This document shows, piece by piece, positions 26,400 through 35,272 of a stretch of DNA of 64,000 nucleotides. Numbering within the stretch: position 1 is the first letter of the stretch; each line of letters begins with the position of its first letter. The position numbers and the translations under genes are program-made. The stretch comes from Caulobacter sp. NIBR1757 (GTDB lineage: Bacteria; Pseudomonadota; Alphaproteobacteria; Caulobacterales; Caulobacteraceae). The DNA lies in NCBI RefSeq assembly GCF_027912495.1, contig NZ_CP115463.1, positions 1,387,501 through 1,451,500 of the forward strand, written 5' to 3'. The notes beneath the pieces are model-generated. The model was not told where the DNA came from. It searched no databases and was given only the letters and a program-made list of their open reading frames with translations.

Positions 26400-27128
26400 T
26401 CACCCCCGCTCGCGAAGCCAGCGGAGGCGATAGGCGTTCATCGCCACGACGCCCAGCTGGTCGAGCAGGCGGAAGTTGACGAAGGCCCCGACCGGGGCGC
26501 CGATGACCGGGATCAGCTGGGCCAGTTTCGCCAAGTCGATGTAGTCGCGGTACTGCTGCTGGAAGGTGCGCCAGTCGAAGTCCTTGGGTGAGGCCGGGTG
26601 CGGGGTCGTGTCCCAGGTCTCCAGGGTCTGCAGCACGGCCTGGCGATGGTCGGCGTTCGAGAAGGCCAGCTGGAAGATGGAGAGGATGTAGAGCCGCTCG
26701 TTCCAGCTCTCGCCGTCGTGGCCATAGAGGGCGGCGATCTCGAACAAGAGCTTGATCTTGAAGCCGATCAGCACCGGGAAGTCGGCGGCCGCCAGCAGGA
26801 AGCCGCCGGCCCCGGCGACGCCGCCCTCGGCCGCCGCCATGGTGCGGTAGGCGGCGATGCGCTGGCGGACCAGGCCTTCCCGGGCCCCGAAGGAGGCGTT
26901 CTGCAGCGGCTTGGCGGTGGTGAGGTCCGAGCCGGTGAGGATGGTGCGGGTCAGGCCCTCAATGACTTTTGTTATGGCTCTGTGGAGCTGCTCGGGGATC
27001 AGGTTGTTGACCGTCGCCTGCATGTTGCGCGCGGCGCGGTCCATGGGGCCGGGCGGCCTGGCGATCTTGAGCCGCCAGGCTTCCAGTTCGGCGAGGGCGG
27101 CTTCCTCGTGCGCGTCCAGACGGGCCAT
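26400..27128 (-). CDS. EcsC family protein
   Basis: This 242-residue protein has the EcsC pattern: amphipathic N-terminal helices, then GGVAGAGGFLLAAADFPVLIGFKIKLLFEIAALYGHD, then YILSIFQLAFSN and a C-terminal LIPVIGAPVGAFVNFRLLDQLGVVAMNAYRLRWL. The glycine-rich hydrophobic segments suggest membrane association. EcsC was named in the Bacillus Ecs transporter operon, but its molecular role is not known. Here it lies 6 bp downstream of leuB, so it is co-transcribed, although no functional link to leucine synthesis is apparent. Confidence 0.85.
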   Translation of the reverse strand: MARLDAHEEAALAELEAWRLKIARPPGPMDRAARNMQATVNNLIPEQLHRAITKVIEGLTRTILTGSDLTTAKPLQNASFGAREGLVRQRIAAYRTMAAAEGGVAGAGGFLLAAADFPVLIGFKIKLLFEIAALYGHDGESWNERLYILSIFQLAFSNADHRQAVLQTLETWDTTPHPASPKDFDWRTFQQQYRDYIDLAKLAQLIPVIGAPVGAFVNFRLLDQLGVVAMNAYRLRWLRERG

Positions 27129-27134
27129 CAGGCC

Positions 27135-28187
27135 TTACAACGCGGCCAGAACCGCATCGCCCATTTCAACAGTCGAAAGCTGTCCGCCGAGGTCGCGCGT
27201 GCGGGCCCCGTTCGCCAGGGCGGTCTCGACGGCCCTATAGAGACGGTCGGCTTCGGCCGGGCGGTTCAGGCTCCAGCGCAGGGCCATCTCGAAGCTGAGG
27301 ATGGCGGCCAGCGGGTTGGCGACGCCCTGGCCGGCGATGTCCGGGGCCGAGCCGTGGATGGGCTCGTACAGGCCCGGGCGGCCGGCTTCGCCGAGCGCGG
27401 CGCTGGGCAGCATGCCGAGCGAGCCGGTCAGCTGGGCGGCGGCGTCGGACAGGATGTCGCCGAACAGGTTGTCGGTCAGCAGGACGTCGAACTGGGTGGG
27501 AGCGCGGACCAGCTGCATGGCGGCGTTGTCGGCCAGGATGTGTTCGAGCTGGACGTCGGCGTATTCACGTTTGTGCAGGTCGGTGACGACCTCGCGCCAG
27601 AGCAGGCCCGATTCCATGACGTTGGACTTCTCGGCGCTGTGCACCTTGTTCCTGCGGCCGCGCGCCAGTTCGAAGGCGACGCGGGAGACGCGCTCGATCT
27701 CGCTGGTCGTATAGACCTGGGTGTCGAAGCCGCGGCGCTGGCCGTCGGGCAGGGTCTCGATGCCGCGCGGTTCGCCGAAATAGACGCCGCCGGTCAACTC
27801 ACGGACGATCATGATGTCGAGGCCGGCGACCAGCTCGCGCTTGAGGCTGGAGGCATCGGCCAGGGCGTCGAAACAGAGGGCCGGGCGCAGGTTGGCGAAC
27901 ACCTGCATCTCCTTGCGCAGGCGCAGCAGGCCGGCTTCGGGCCGGCTCTGGCGGGCGACGCCGGCCCACTTGGGTCCGCCCACGGCGCCCATCAGCACGG
28001 CGTCGGCGGCGATGGCGGCGGCGACCGCTTCATCGGTGATCGGCGCGCCGTGGCGGTCGAAGGAGATGCCGCCGAAGTCGCGCTCATCGAGCGTGATGTC
28101 GGGGGTCAGGGCTTTGGCGATACGGGCGGCCTGGGCGGTGACTTCGGGGCCGATGCCGTCGCCGGGAAGCAGGAGAAGGGTCGTCAT
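27135..28187 (-). CDS. leuB: 3-isopropylmalate dehydrogenase
   Basis: This 350-residue NAD-dependent enzyme oxidises and decarboxylates 3-isopropylmalate in leucine synthesis. The N-terminal [36 protein letters not shown], the [20 protein letters not shown] segment and the C-terminal [31 protein letters not shown] are all diagnostic. It is separated from the upstream leuD gene by a small monooxygenase gene and a family B repeat, so leuB may depend on read-through or its own promoter. Confidence 0.97.
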   Translation of the reverse strand: MTTLLLLPGDGIGPEVTAQAARIAKALTPDITLDERDFGGISFDRHGAPITDEAVAAAIAADAVLMGAVGGPKWAGVARQSRPEAGLLRLRKEMQVFANLRPALCFDALADASSLKRELVAGLDIMIVRELTGGVYFGEPRGIETLPDGQRRGFDTQVYTTSEIERVSRVAFELARGRRNKVHSAEKSNVMESGLLWREVVTDLHKREYADVQLEHILADNAAMQLVRAPTQFDVLLTDNLFGDILSDAAAQLTGSLGMLPSAALGEAGRPGLYEPIHGSAPDIAGQGVANPLAAILSFEMALRWSLNRPAEADRLYRAVETALANGARTRDLGGQLSTVEMGDAVLAAL

Positions 28188-28199
28188 GTCGCTCTCGAT

Positions 28200-28334
28200 C
28201 CTCCCTCACCGAATGGGGAGGGCAGACGCGCGTTGCGCGTCGGGTGGGGCTGTCGGCTACGGGCGGGCAGAGGGTGGTGACCCACTTCCCCACCCGGCCT
28301 TCGGCCTGCCCTCCCCATTCGGGGAGGGAGGTTA
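28200..28334. repeat. MITE-like palindromic element, family B, copy 2
   Basis: This 135-bp copy has CCTCCCTCaCCGAATGGGG at the left and CCCCATTCGGGGAGGGAGG-TTA at the right. Inner GACGCGCG and GGCC hairpins are in reverse order compared with copy 1. It lies between the monooxygenase gene and leuB, and its terminal TTA forms the monooxygenase stop codon. Confidence 0.82.
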
Positions 28335-28628
28335 GAAGGCTTCGCCGTCATCGGCTTCATACAGCTTGATGTCGCGTTCGCGCACCTGGCCCGTCAGCGC
28401 CGCCCGCCAGGTGGCCATATGGGCAGTCTTGAAATGCGCCTCCAGGCTGGCGCGGTCGGTCCACAGTTCGGAGACCCGGACCAGGCCGGGCTCCAGCATG
28501 TCGAGCGCATAGGCGTAGGTCAGGCAGCCGTCCTCGGCGCGGCTGGCGGCCGTCATCGCCTCCATGGCGGGGCGCAGGCGCTGAACCGCGTCCGGATCGA
28601 CCCGGACCGTGCCCATGACGATGACCAT
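28332..28628 (-). CDS. ABM-domain monooxygenase-like protein in the leucine cluster
   Basis: This 98-residue protein has the same layout as the protein at 3215-3517: VIVMGTVRV, EDGCLTYAYALDMLEPGLVRVSELW, and HFKTAHMATWRAAL. Members form dimeric ferredoxin-like barrels and oxidise quinols or act on small aldehydes. The ATG directly follows the leuD TGA with no spacing, so it is translationally coupled to leuD. The TAA stop is provided by the adjoining repeat, so the C-terminus may have been altered by that insertion. Confidence 0.8.
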   Translation of the reverse strand: MVIVMGTVRVDPDAVQRLRPAMEAMTAASRAEDGCLTYAYALDMLEPGLVRVSELWTDRASLEAHFKTAHMATWRAALTGQVRERDIKLYEADDGEAF

Positions 28629-29237
28629 TCAGGCCTCCATCCAGGGCGTGCTGAGCGCGCGCTTGCTTTCGTAGAGGTCGATATCGCCAGCGTGCTGCAG
28701 GGTCTCGCCGATGGCGTCGAGGCCCTTCATCAGCTTGTCCTTGCGGTCGGGGTCGATGTCGAAGTGGAACTTCGCGCCCGACGGGGCGGTGACGGTCTGG
28801 CTCTCCAGATCGACGGTGAAGACGTGGTTGCCGCCCTTGGCCTCGTCCATCAGGGCCTCGACTTCCTCAGGCTTGAGGATGACGGGCAGCAGGCCGTTGT
28901 TCAGGCAGTTGTTCTTGAAGATGTCGGCGAAGCTGGAGCTGATCACGCAGGTGATGCCGAAGTCCATCAGAGCCCACGGCGCGTGCTCACGGCTGGAGCC
29001 GCAGCCGAAATTGTCGCCGGCGATGAGGATGGAGGCGCCCTTGTACTCCGGCTTGTTGAGCACGAACTCGGGCCGCACGCCGCCCTGGTCATCGAAGCGC
29101 AGGGCGAAGAACAGGCCCTTGCTCAGGCCCTCGCGCTCAACGGTCTTGAGGAACTGGGCCGGGATGATCTGGTCGGTGTCGACGTTGGCGAGCTGCAGCG
29201 GAGCGGCGCGGCCGTCGAGGCGGGTGAAGGCTTTCAT
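28629..29237 (-). CDS. leuD: 3-isopropylmalate dehydratase small subunit
   Basis: This 202-residue subunit pairs with LeuC to interconvert 2- and 3-isopropylmalate. The signatures are [53 protein letters not shown] and [26 protein letters not shown]. Its start overlaps the stop of the upstream VOC gene (TGATG), showing coupling. It is separated from leuC by the VOC gene and a toxin-antitoxin pair, whereas leuC and leuD are usually adjacent. Confidence 0.97.
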   Translation of the reverse strand: MKAFTRLDGRAAPLQLANVDTDQIIPAQFLKTVEREGLSKGLFFALRFDDQGGVRPEFVLNKPEYKGASILIAGDNFGCGSSREHAPWALMDFGITCVISSSFADIFKNNCLNNGLLPVILKPEEVEALMDEAKGGNHVFTVDLESQTVTAPSGAKFHFDIDPDRKDKLMKGLDAIGETLQHAGDIDLYESKRALSTPWMEA

Positions 29238-30064
29238 CAGGCGGGTCCGATGATCAGGGTTGGAATGCCGGCCGGAGCATCCTTGATGGTGAAGACCCGG
29301 GTGCCGGGCTTGCGGCCCTCGCGGACCTCGCTGACGGCGAAGGCCTGAGCGATCCGGGCATGGGCGGCGGCGACGTCGGGCACGCGCCAGGTCAGACCCC
29401 AGAGGCTGTCGGGGTCGTCGTTCGGCTCGTTCTTCAGTTGGTGGGCGACCTCGACGACGAGGTCGCCGATCTTGAAGAACATCAGCCGCGTGCCCCAGGC
29501 CTCGTTGCTGCGGTCAAGCTTGAAGTCGAGGCCGAGGCGGGCGCCGTAGAGGGCGGCGGCGCGGTTGGGATGGCGGGTGGAGACGACGACGTGATCGAGC
29601 CCGCTGACGGCGGCGGCCTCGTCGCCGACGACGGGGCAGGGCGGCCAGTCGGGCGTCTCGCCGATCAGGAAGGTGGTGACGCCGGCCGTCGCTTCAACGT
29701 CGAGGATCGAGGTCGGCCAGGTGCGGGCCTCGCCGGCCTCGTTCTTCGTGCGGATCGGCATGACGTCGGTCGAGGGCATCGTCAGGCGGGCGAGGCGCTT
29801 GCGCTCGGCCTCGACGTCGTCGCTGGCGAGGGCCAGGCCCCAGAGGCCCTCGCCGTTGGCCTTGAGCCAGCCGCCGGACGGACCGAGCTCACCGGGAGCG
29901 ATGATGTCGAGGGCGGTGTTGCCCAGCTGGAACCAGGCATGACGGACCGGACCGCTGGCGCCGCGCCAGTCAGGCTCGCGGCCGAGGAGCCTGGCGTAGC
30001 CGTCAACGGCGGGGTCGAGGTCGTTGACCACGATGGCGAGGTGGTCGAGGGCGGTGATGGTCAT
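29237..30064 (-). CDS. VOC-superfamily (glyoxalase-like) two-domain protein
   Basis: This 275-residue protein begins [28 protein letters not shown] and contains a second module near residue 150 ([27 protein letters not shown]). The two paired beta-alpha-beta modules are typical of VOC dioxygenase or isomerase relatives. It resembles glyoxalase_3-type proteins in which a metal-binding His lies in each module (LDHL, LDHV). The start overlaps the vapC stop (ATGA) and the stop overlaps the leuD start. Substrate unknown. Confidence 0.82.
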   Translation of the reverse strand: MTITALDHLAIVVNDLDPAVDGYARLLGREPDWRGASGPVRHAWFQLGNTALDIIAPGELGPSGGWLKANGEGLWGLALASDDVEAERKRLARLTMPSTDVMPIRTKNEAGEARTWPTSILDVEATAGVTTFLIGETPDWPPCPVVGDEAAAVSGLDHVVVSTRHPNRAAALYGARLGLDFKLDRSNEAWGTRLMFFKIGDLVVEVAHQLKNEPNDDPDSLWGLTWRVPDVAAAHARIAQAFAVSEVREGRKPGTRVFTIKDAPAGIPTLIIGPA

Positions 30065-30462
30065 GCGGCCACAACTTTCAAACCGCGGTACCGGCTGAAG
30101 ATACGGTCGCTGCTGACAAGCTCCAGATCATACTCCAGCGCCTGGGCGATAAGCAGCCGGTCGAAGGGGTCACGGTGGATAAGCGGCAGTTCCTGCAGGC
30201 GGCTGATGGCGGGAAGATCGATGTCCAGCAGCGTCGCCCCCATTCGATCCACCATGGTGGAGAATGCGGACCGGAAGTCGGCTTGAAAGGCTTTGGGCAG
30301 GATCAGTTTGCCGAGCGAGCTCTTGATGGCGATCTCGATCGCACTGACCGGACTGATGTGCAGCCCGGCATCTGGCGCCGCTACGGCCGCCAAGGTCGAA
30401 GCTGAGAGTTTCGACCGATCAAGCGCCAGGAACAGCAGGACGTTTGTGTCGAGCAGCTTCAC
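30061..30462 (-). CDS. vapC: PIN-domain ribonuclease toxin (VapC type)
   Basis: This 133-residue PIN protein has the acidic active-site set: Asp5 in KLLDTNVLLF, Glu in ISPVSAIEIAIKSSLGKL near residue 43, Asp in RDPFDRLLIAQAL near residue 98, and a final Asp in LVSSDRIFSRY. Such toxins cleave tRNA or rRNA when their antitoxin is lost. The GTG start at 30462 overlaps the antitoxin stop (GTGA), the normal coupling in TA operons. It sits inside the leucine gene cluster. Confidence 0.92.
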   Translation of the reverse strand: MKLLDTNVLLFLALDRSKLSASTLAAVAAPDAGLHISPVSAIEIAIKSSLGKLILPKAFQADFRSAFSTMVDRMGATLLDIDLPAISRLQELPLIHRDPFDRLLIAQALEYDLELVSSDRIFSRYRGLKVVAA

Positions 30463-30722
30463 GTAGAGTCCGCATGATCGCCCGCGAAGAGCGCCTCGAT
30501 CTCGGGATCGGGATCGTTGAAGTCGTCCGGAAGCTTGAACCCTTCGGACTCCCAGAAGCCGAATTCCGGAACGCGGCGCGGCTTTCGCGGCGCGCGGTCC
30601 AGCGACACGATCACGGCGCGGGGCTTGCCGTTCTTGGCAATGACAATGTCCTCGCCGTCGGCGGCCTGATCCACCAGGGCCGACAGGTTCGTCTTCGCCT
30701 CGTAGAGGTTGACCTGCTTCAT
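30459..30722 (-). CDS. vapB: Antitoxin of the VapBC pair (Phd/YefM-like)
   Basis: This 87-residue protein starts MKQVNLYEAKTNLSALVDQAADGEDIVIAKNGKPRAVIVSL, the Phd/YefM DNA-binding fold. The acidic C-terminal tail (FNDPDPEIEALFAGDHADS) should wrap the toxin. It should neutralise the PIN toxin and repress its own promoter. It begins 32 bp after leuC, with AAGTTGGTCAAG-like direct repeats (TTGGTCAA near 30750) in the gap that might serve as its operator. Confidence 0.9.
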   Translation of the reverse strand: MKQVNLYEAKTNLSALVDQAADGEDIVIAKNGKPRAVIVSLDRAPRKPRRVPEFGFWESEGFKLPDDFNDPDPEIEALFAGDHADST

Positions 30723-30754
30723 GGCTCATAGGGTGCGCGCCTTGACCAAGTTGG

Positions 30755-32185
30755 TCAAGCTTCCAGAAAGCTGCGCACGTCGACGATATGCCCCGCGATG
30801 GCCGCCGCCGCCGCCATGGCCGGGCTCATCAGATGGGTGCGGCCGCCGCGGCCCTGGCGGCCTTCGAAATTGCGGTTGGAGGTCGAGGCGCAGCGCTGGC
30901 CGGGGGTGAGCTTGTCTGGGTTCATGCCCAGGCACATCGAGCAGCCCGGTTCGCGCCATTCGAAGCCGGAGGCCTTGAGGATGGCGTCGAGGCCTTCCTC
31001 TTCCGCCTGGGCGGCGACCAGGCCAGAGCCAGGAACCACCATGGCCCGAACGTGGGGCGCGACCATGCGGCCGTGCAGGAAGGCGTCCTGGGCGACCTTG
31101 GCGGCGGCGCGCAGGTCTTCGATGCGGCTGTTGGTGCAGCTGCCGATGAAGACGACGTCGACCTTGGCGTCGGTGATCGGCTGGCCGGGGTTAAGGCCCA
31201 TGTATTCCAGCGCCCGTTCGGCGGAGGCGCGCTTGTCGGGGGTGGAGAAGCTGGCGGGGTCGGGGACATTGCCGGTCACGGCGACGGTGTCTTCCGGGCT
31301 GGTGCCCCAGGTGACGGTGGGGGCGATGTCCTCGGCCTGCAGCCGGACCTCGCGGTCGAAGGGAGCGTCGTCGTCGCTGAAGAAGGTCTTCCAGTAGCTG
31401 AGCGCCATCTCCCAGGCGGCGCCCTTCGGCGCGGCCGGGCGGCCCTGGATGTAGGCGAAGGTGGTCTCGTCCGGCGCGATCAGACCGGCGCGGGCCCCGC
31501 CCTCGATGGTCAGGTTGCAGAGGGTCATGCGGCCCTCCATCGACAGGCCGCGCACGGCCTCGCCGGCGAACTCGATGACCGAGCCGGTGCCGCCGGCCGT
31601 GCCGATGGTCCCGATGATGGCCAGGGCCATGTCCTTGGCGGTGACGCCGGGGCCGAGCTGGCCGTCGACGGTCACCCGCATGTTCTTCGACTTGGCCTGG
31701 CGCAGGGTCTGGGTCGCCAGGACGTGTTCGACCTCGGTGGTGCCGATGCCCTGGGCGAGGGCGCCGAAGGCCCCATGGGTCGAGGTGTGGGAGTCGCCGC
31801 AGACCACGGTCATGCCGGGCTGGGTGCGGCCCTGTTCGGGGCCGACGACATGGACGATGCCGTTGCGGATGTCGCCCATCGGAAAGTACTCGATCCCGTG
31901 GTCGACGACGTTGCGGCCCAGCGTCTGCAGCTGCAGGCGGGCTTCCGGGTCCTCGACGGCGTCGACGCCCAGCGCCTGGCCGATGGTCGGGGTGTTGTGG
32001 TCGGCGACGGCCAGGGTGCGGTCGGGGCGGCGCACCTTGCGGCCGGCGGCGCGAAGGCCGGCGAAGGCCTGGGGCGTCGTCACCTCATGGATGAGGTGCA
32101 GGTCGATGTAGAGGACTGTCTCGCCACCGTCCTGAGCGACAGCGTGAGCGTCCCAGATCTTGTCGTAGAGGGTCTTGCCGGCCAT
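30755..32185 (-). CDS. leuC: 3-isopropylmalate dehydratase large subunit
   Basis: This 476-residue aconitase-family protein carries the 4Fe-4S cluster. [34 protein letters not shown] is the substrate-site signature. The cluster cysteines lie in FIGSCTNSR near residue 348 and in [11 protein letters not shown] near 408-411. The N-terminus [14 protein letters not shown] and the length are normal. It is the first gene of the leftward cluster that includes vapBC, the VOC gene, leuD and probably leuB. The promoter should be in 32186-32370, shared with the divergent DUF885 gene; no attenuator leader peptide was recognised there. Confidence 0.97.
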   Translation of the reverse strand: MAGKTLYDKIWDAHAVAQDGGETVLYIDLHLIHEVTTPQAFAGLRAAGRKVRRPDRTLAVADHNTPTIGQALGVDAVEDPEARLQLQTLGRNVVDHGIEYFPMGDIRNGIVHVVGPEQGRTQPGMTVVCGDSHTSTHGAFGALAQGIGTTEVEHVLATQTLRQAKSKNMRVTVDGQLGPGVTAKDMALAIIGTIGTAGGTGSVIEFAGEAVRGLSMEGRMTLCNLTIEGGARAGLIAPDETTFAYIQGRPAAPKGAAWEMALSYWKTFFSDDDAPFDREVRLQAEDIAPTVTWGTSPEDTVAVTGNVPDPASFSTPDKRASAERALEYMGLNPGQPITDAKVDVVFIGSCTNSRIEDLRAAAKVAQDAFLHGRMVAPHVRAMVVPGSGLVAAQAEEEGLDAILKASGFEWREPGCSMCLGMNPDKLTPGQRCASTSNRNFEGRQGRGGRTHLMSPAMAAAAAIAGHIVDVRSFLEA

Positions 32186-32370
32186 GCAGGCGGTTTAGGA
32201 CGGGGCAGGGCGTGCCGTCCAGTGCGGCGCAACAAAAGTGCGTCGAAAGCGGAGTTCGGGGCGAGGTTGGGGAAGGAAGTTGCCGCCTGCCGATCATGAC
32301 AAAACCGACAGGTGACAGGGGGCGCGAACCGTGAAGACTGCGGCGACCTGAAATTCCGGGAGTCGCCGCC

Positions 32371-34176
32371 GTGTCCCATCTGCTCATCAGTCGCCGCCTT
32401 GCCCTCGCCGGGCTCGTTCTCGCCGGGCCGCTCAGCCAGACGGCTTTCGCGCAGGACAGCGCGGACGCGAAGTTCACCGCCTTCCTCGACGCCTGTTTCG
32501 ACGAGAGCCTGGCGCTGAGCCCGGAGGCGATGACCTCGCTGGGGCTGAAGGCCGACTACGGCAAGCTGGACGACTATACCGATGCGGGGGCCGACAAGGG
32601 TTTGGCCCTGTCGGAAGACCAGCTGACGCGGATGAAGGCCGGGTTCGCCTTCGACAAGCTGAACGGTCAGTCGCAGATCAGCTGGCGGCTGTTCGAGCAG
32701 TCGGTGGAGCAGGCCCGCGAGGGGGTGCGCTGGCGACACTACTTCTACCAGGCGACGACAAACGGCAGCCCGGCGGGCGACATTCCGATCTTCCTGATCA
32801 ACAACCACCGGGTCGACGGCATCGGCGACGCCGAGGCCTACATCAGCCGGCTCAAGGATGCGAAGCGGGTGATGACCGAGGTCTCGGCCTCGATCCGGGC
32901 ATCGGCCGCCAAGGGCATCGTGCCGCCGGCCTTCACCTTCGGACCCGTCGAGAAGGACGCGCTCAACGTCCTGGAAGGCCAGCCCTTCAGCGGGACCGAG
33001 GACAGCGCCGTTTGGGCCGACTTCAAGGAAAAGGTCGGCAAGCTCTCCGTGCCGCAGGGCGACAAGGACCGGCTGCTGGCCGAGGGCAAGGCGGCGCTGA
33101 CCGGGCCGTTCCGCGAGGGCTACGACATCTTCCTGAAGACCCAGAAGGATGTGCAGCCGCTTGCCAAGGGCAACAACGGCGCCTGGGCGCTGCCGGATGG
33201 CCAGGCCTATTACGCCTTCCGCCTGAAGGGCTCGACGACCACCGAAATGAACGCCGAAGAGATCCATCAGCTCGGGGTGAAGAACCTCGAGCGGATCCAG
33301 GGCGAGATGCGGGCCATCATGGCCAAGGTCGGGTTCACCGGCTCGCTGCAGGACTTCTTCCAGACCATCAAGACCGACCCGAAGTACCAGTACCCCAACA
33401 CCCCCGAGGGCAAGGCCCGGTACCTGGCCGACGCCAAGGGCTACATCGCCCAGGTGATGATGGACGCGCCGAAGTACTTCCATCGCCTGCCCAAGGCGCC
33501 GCTGGAGGTGCGGGCGGTCGAGGAATGGCGTCAGGAGACGGCCAGCGTGGCCTTCTACAACCGCCCGACGCCGGACGGTTCGCGGCCGGGCATCTTCTAC
33601 GTCAACCTGGCCGACATGACCCAGGTGCTCAAACCCCAGATCGAGGGCATCGCCTATCACGAGGGCGCGCCGGGGCATCACTTCCAGATCGCCCTGTCGC
33701 AGGAACTCCAGGGCCTGCCGAAGTTCCGCAAGTTCGGCTTCTATGGCGCCTATACCGAGGGCTGGGGGCTTTATTCGGAGCGGCTGGGCAAGGAAATGGG
33801 CTACTACGTCGACCCGATCAGCGACTTCGGCCGGCTGAGCCTGGAGGCCTGGCGGGCGGTGCGGCTGATCACCGACAGCGGCATGCACGCCATGAAATGG
33901 AGCCGCGAGAAGGCGATCGACTTCTTCCGCGAGAACTCGATGCTCAGCGAGCGGGACATCGTGAAGGAGATCGAACGCTACCTCTGCAACCCGGGGCAGG
34001 CGACCAGCTACATGGTCGGCCAGCAGAAGATCCTGATGCTGCGCGAAAAGGCGAAGACGGCGCTGGGCGCGAAGTTCGACATCCGCGGCTTCCACGACGT
34101 GGTGCTGGCCAATGGGGCCCTGCCGCTGGACGTGCTGGAGCAGTTGGTGGACGCATATATCGCTGGGGTGAAGTAA
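32371..34176 (+). CDS. Exported DUF885 family protein (putative zinc metallopeptidase)
   Basis: This 601-residue protein has a signal peptide (LLISRRLALAGLVLAGPLSQTAFAQ, with a weak RR). The motif GIAYHEGAPGHHFQIAL near residue 430 has an HExxxHH-like zinc-binding layout, and the Glu in YGAYTEGWGLYSERLGKEMG is the probable third ligand. DUF885 proteins are widespread exported hydrolases in this bacterial group with no firm substrate. GTG at 32371 has GGGAG upstream. The gene is divergent from leuC. Confidence 0.88.
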   Translation: MSHLLISRRLALAGLVLAGPLSQTAFAQDSADAKFTAFLDACFDESLALSPEAMTSLGLKADYGKLDDYTDAGADKGLALSEDQLTRMKAGFAFDKLNGQSQISWRLFEQSVEQAREGVRWRHYFYQATTNGSPAGDIPIFLINNHRVDGIGDAEAYISRLKDAKRVMTEVSASIRASAAKGIVPPAFTFGPVEKDALNVLEGQPFSGTEDSAVWADFKEKVGKLSVPQGDKDRLLAEGKAALTGPFREGYDIFLKTQKDVQPLAKGNNGAWALPDGQAYYAFRLKGSTTTEMNAEEIHQLGVKNLERIQGEMRAIMAKVGFTGSLQDFFQTIKTDPKYQYPNTPEGKARYLADAKGYIAQVMMDAPKYFHRLPKAPLEVRAVEEWRQETASVAFYNRPTPDGSRPGIFYVNLADMTQVLKPQIEGIAYHEGAPGHHFQIALSQELQGLPKFRKFGFYGAYTEGWGLYSERLGKEMGYYVDPISDFGRLSLEAWRAVRLITDSGMHAMKWSREKAIDFFRENSMLSERDIVKEIERYLCNPGQATSYMVGQQKILMLREKAKTALGAKFDIRGFHDVVLANGALPLDVLEQLVDAYIAGVK

Positions 34177-34248
34177 GAGAAAATACCCCTTTAGATTGAA
34201 AATTGTGCTGATCGCCTGTACCGATGTGTGACATCGCAGGGAGGGGCC

Positions 34249-34767
34249 ATGACTACTGTAAGGCTTTGGACGATCATCGGCGGCACTCAAGTGGGCAAAT
34301 CCCACAGCATCAAGGACTTGGCCTCGCGCCAATCCGGAGGCGCACCCGGATTTTCGGATATACTTTTGAGGGGTGGGGGCTACCTCCGGGTGCTACCGAA
34401 GGTAATGGCTTGGCAGGAGGCCAAATGGTCAGAGCAGAAGTCCATCGACTACATCAAGACCAAGGTTAAAGCGGTCACCGCGCGGCTTGGGGGGCGTGCC
34501 CCAGGTTCCGTGAACGTGCTTAGCGCGCTCCGCTATGACCCAGTTGTCGATCCATCCGGCACCTATCCAGCCGCGGAGGCGTATCTGTCCGCATGGATAG
34601 GAGAAGGTTGGGCACTAGAGTCGATCGTATTGATGTCTCCGGACCCCGGGGGCACCAACGAACACTTGGGGAGCTTTGGAGCGCCCACAGCTTGGCTCTA
34701 TGACTCTCGCGAGCTTTCCTCTGCACAAATGGTCGGTGCAATCCGAAATCATTTCGGCTGGGCGTAA
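34249..34767 (+). CDS. Orphan protein with a Walker A motif, lower GC, unrecognised
   Basis: This 172-residue protein begins MTTVRLWTIIGGTQVGKSHSIKDL; GGTQVGKS fits a nucleotide-binding P-loop right after a first beta strand. No clear Walker B follows, although a strand with acidic ends (ESIVLMSPDPGG) lies near residue 135. Family unknown. Base composition and codon use are visibly less GC-rich than all neighbours, indicating recent transfer. GGGAGGGG precedes the ATG at 34249. TTGAAA followed 17 bases later by TACCGA is a possible promoter near 34196. It lies between a DUF885 gene and a terminator shared with rplS. Confidence 0.72.
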   Translation: MTTVRLWTIIGGTQVGKSHSIKDLASRQSGGAPGFSDILLRGGGYLRVLPKVMAWQEAKWSEQKSIDYIKTKVKAVTARLGGRAPGSVNVLSALRYDPVVDPSGTYPAAEAYLSAWIGEGWALESIVLMSPDPGGTNEHLGSFGAPTAWLYDSRELSSAQMVGAIRNHFGWA

Positions 34768-34803
34768 AGCCATCGTCCAGTTCGTCTGAAGATCGGCCAT
34801 AGA

Positions 34804-34833
34804 AAAGGCCCCGCCGTATCCAGCGGGGCCTTT
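34804..34833 (-). terminator. Bidirectional hairpin terminator between rplS and the P-loop orphan
   Basis: An 11-bp stem AAAGGCCCCGC/GCGGGGCCTTT (34804-34814 with 34823-34833) with an 8-base loop is followed leftward by TTCT and rightward by TTTCC. It can end rplS transcripts and probably also those of the converging orphan gene. Confidence 0.88.
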
Positions 34834-34857
34834 CCAAATCCGGACCGTAAGGTCGGC

Positions 34858-35259
34858 TTACTCGCCGGCGGTCTCGACGACTTCCTTGCGGGCGCCCATG
34901 GCGCGTTCGGCGATCCGGGCCGACTTACCGCGACGGTCGCGCAGGTAGTAGAGCTTGGCGCGACGGACGACGCCGCGACGCTTGACTTCGATGCTTTCGA
35001 TCATCGGCGACATGATCGGGAAAACCCGCTCAACGCCTTCGCCGAAGCTGATCTTGCGGACGGTGAAGCTCTCGTGGAGCCCGGCGCCCTGACGGCCGAT
35101 GCAGACGCCTTCGTAGGCCTGCACGCGCTCGCGGTCGCCTTCCTTGATCTTGACGTTGACACGCAGGGTGTCACCGGCCTGGAAATCGGGGGTCTTGCGC
35201 AGACCGGCGAGACGGGCGGTCTCTTCCTTTTCCAGTTCCTTGATAATGTTCGCAGCCAT
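34858..35259 (-). CDS. rplS: 50S ribosomal protein L19
   Basis: This 133-residue protein shows the L19 pattern: IIKELEKEE, then [93 protein letters not shown]. It sits at the 30S-50S interface. It follows trmD by 13 bp and ends at a clear terminator, making it the last gene of the trmD-rplS unit. Confidence 0.98.
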   Translation of the reverse strand: MAANIIKELEKEETARLAGLRKTPDFQAGDTLRVNVKIKEGDRERVQAYEGVCIGRQGAGLHESFTVRKISFGEGVERVFPIMSPMIESIEVKRRGVVRRAKLYYLRDRRGKSARIAERAMGARKEVVETAGE

Positions 35260-35272
35260 TGTCTTACTCCAA

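Noticed and set aside
30061..30729. A longer 222-residue form of the PIN toxin
   Set aside because: The extra N-terminal part is the out-of-frame translation of vapB; the GTG at 30462 starts exactly at the KLLDTN motif and overlaps the vapB stop.
34801..34834. Attenuator for the P-loop orphan
   Set aside because: The hairpin lies after both stop codons, not in a leader; a shared terminator is the simpler reading.
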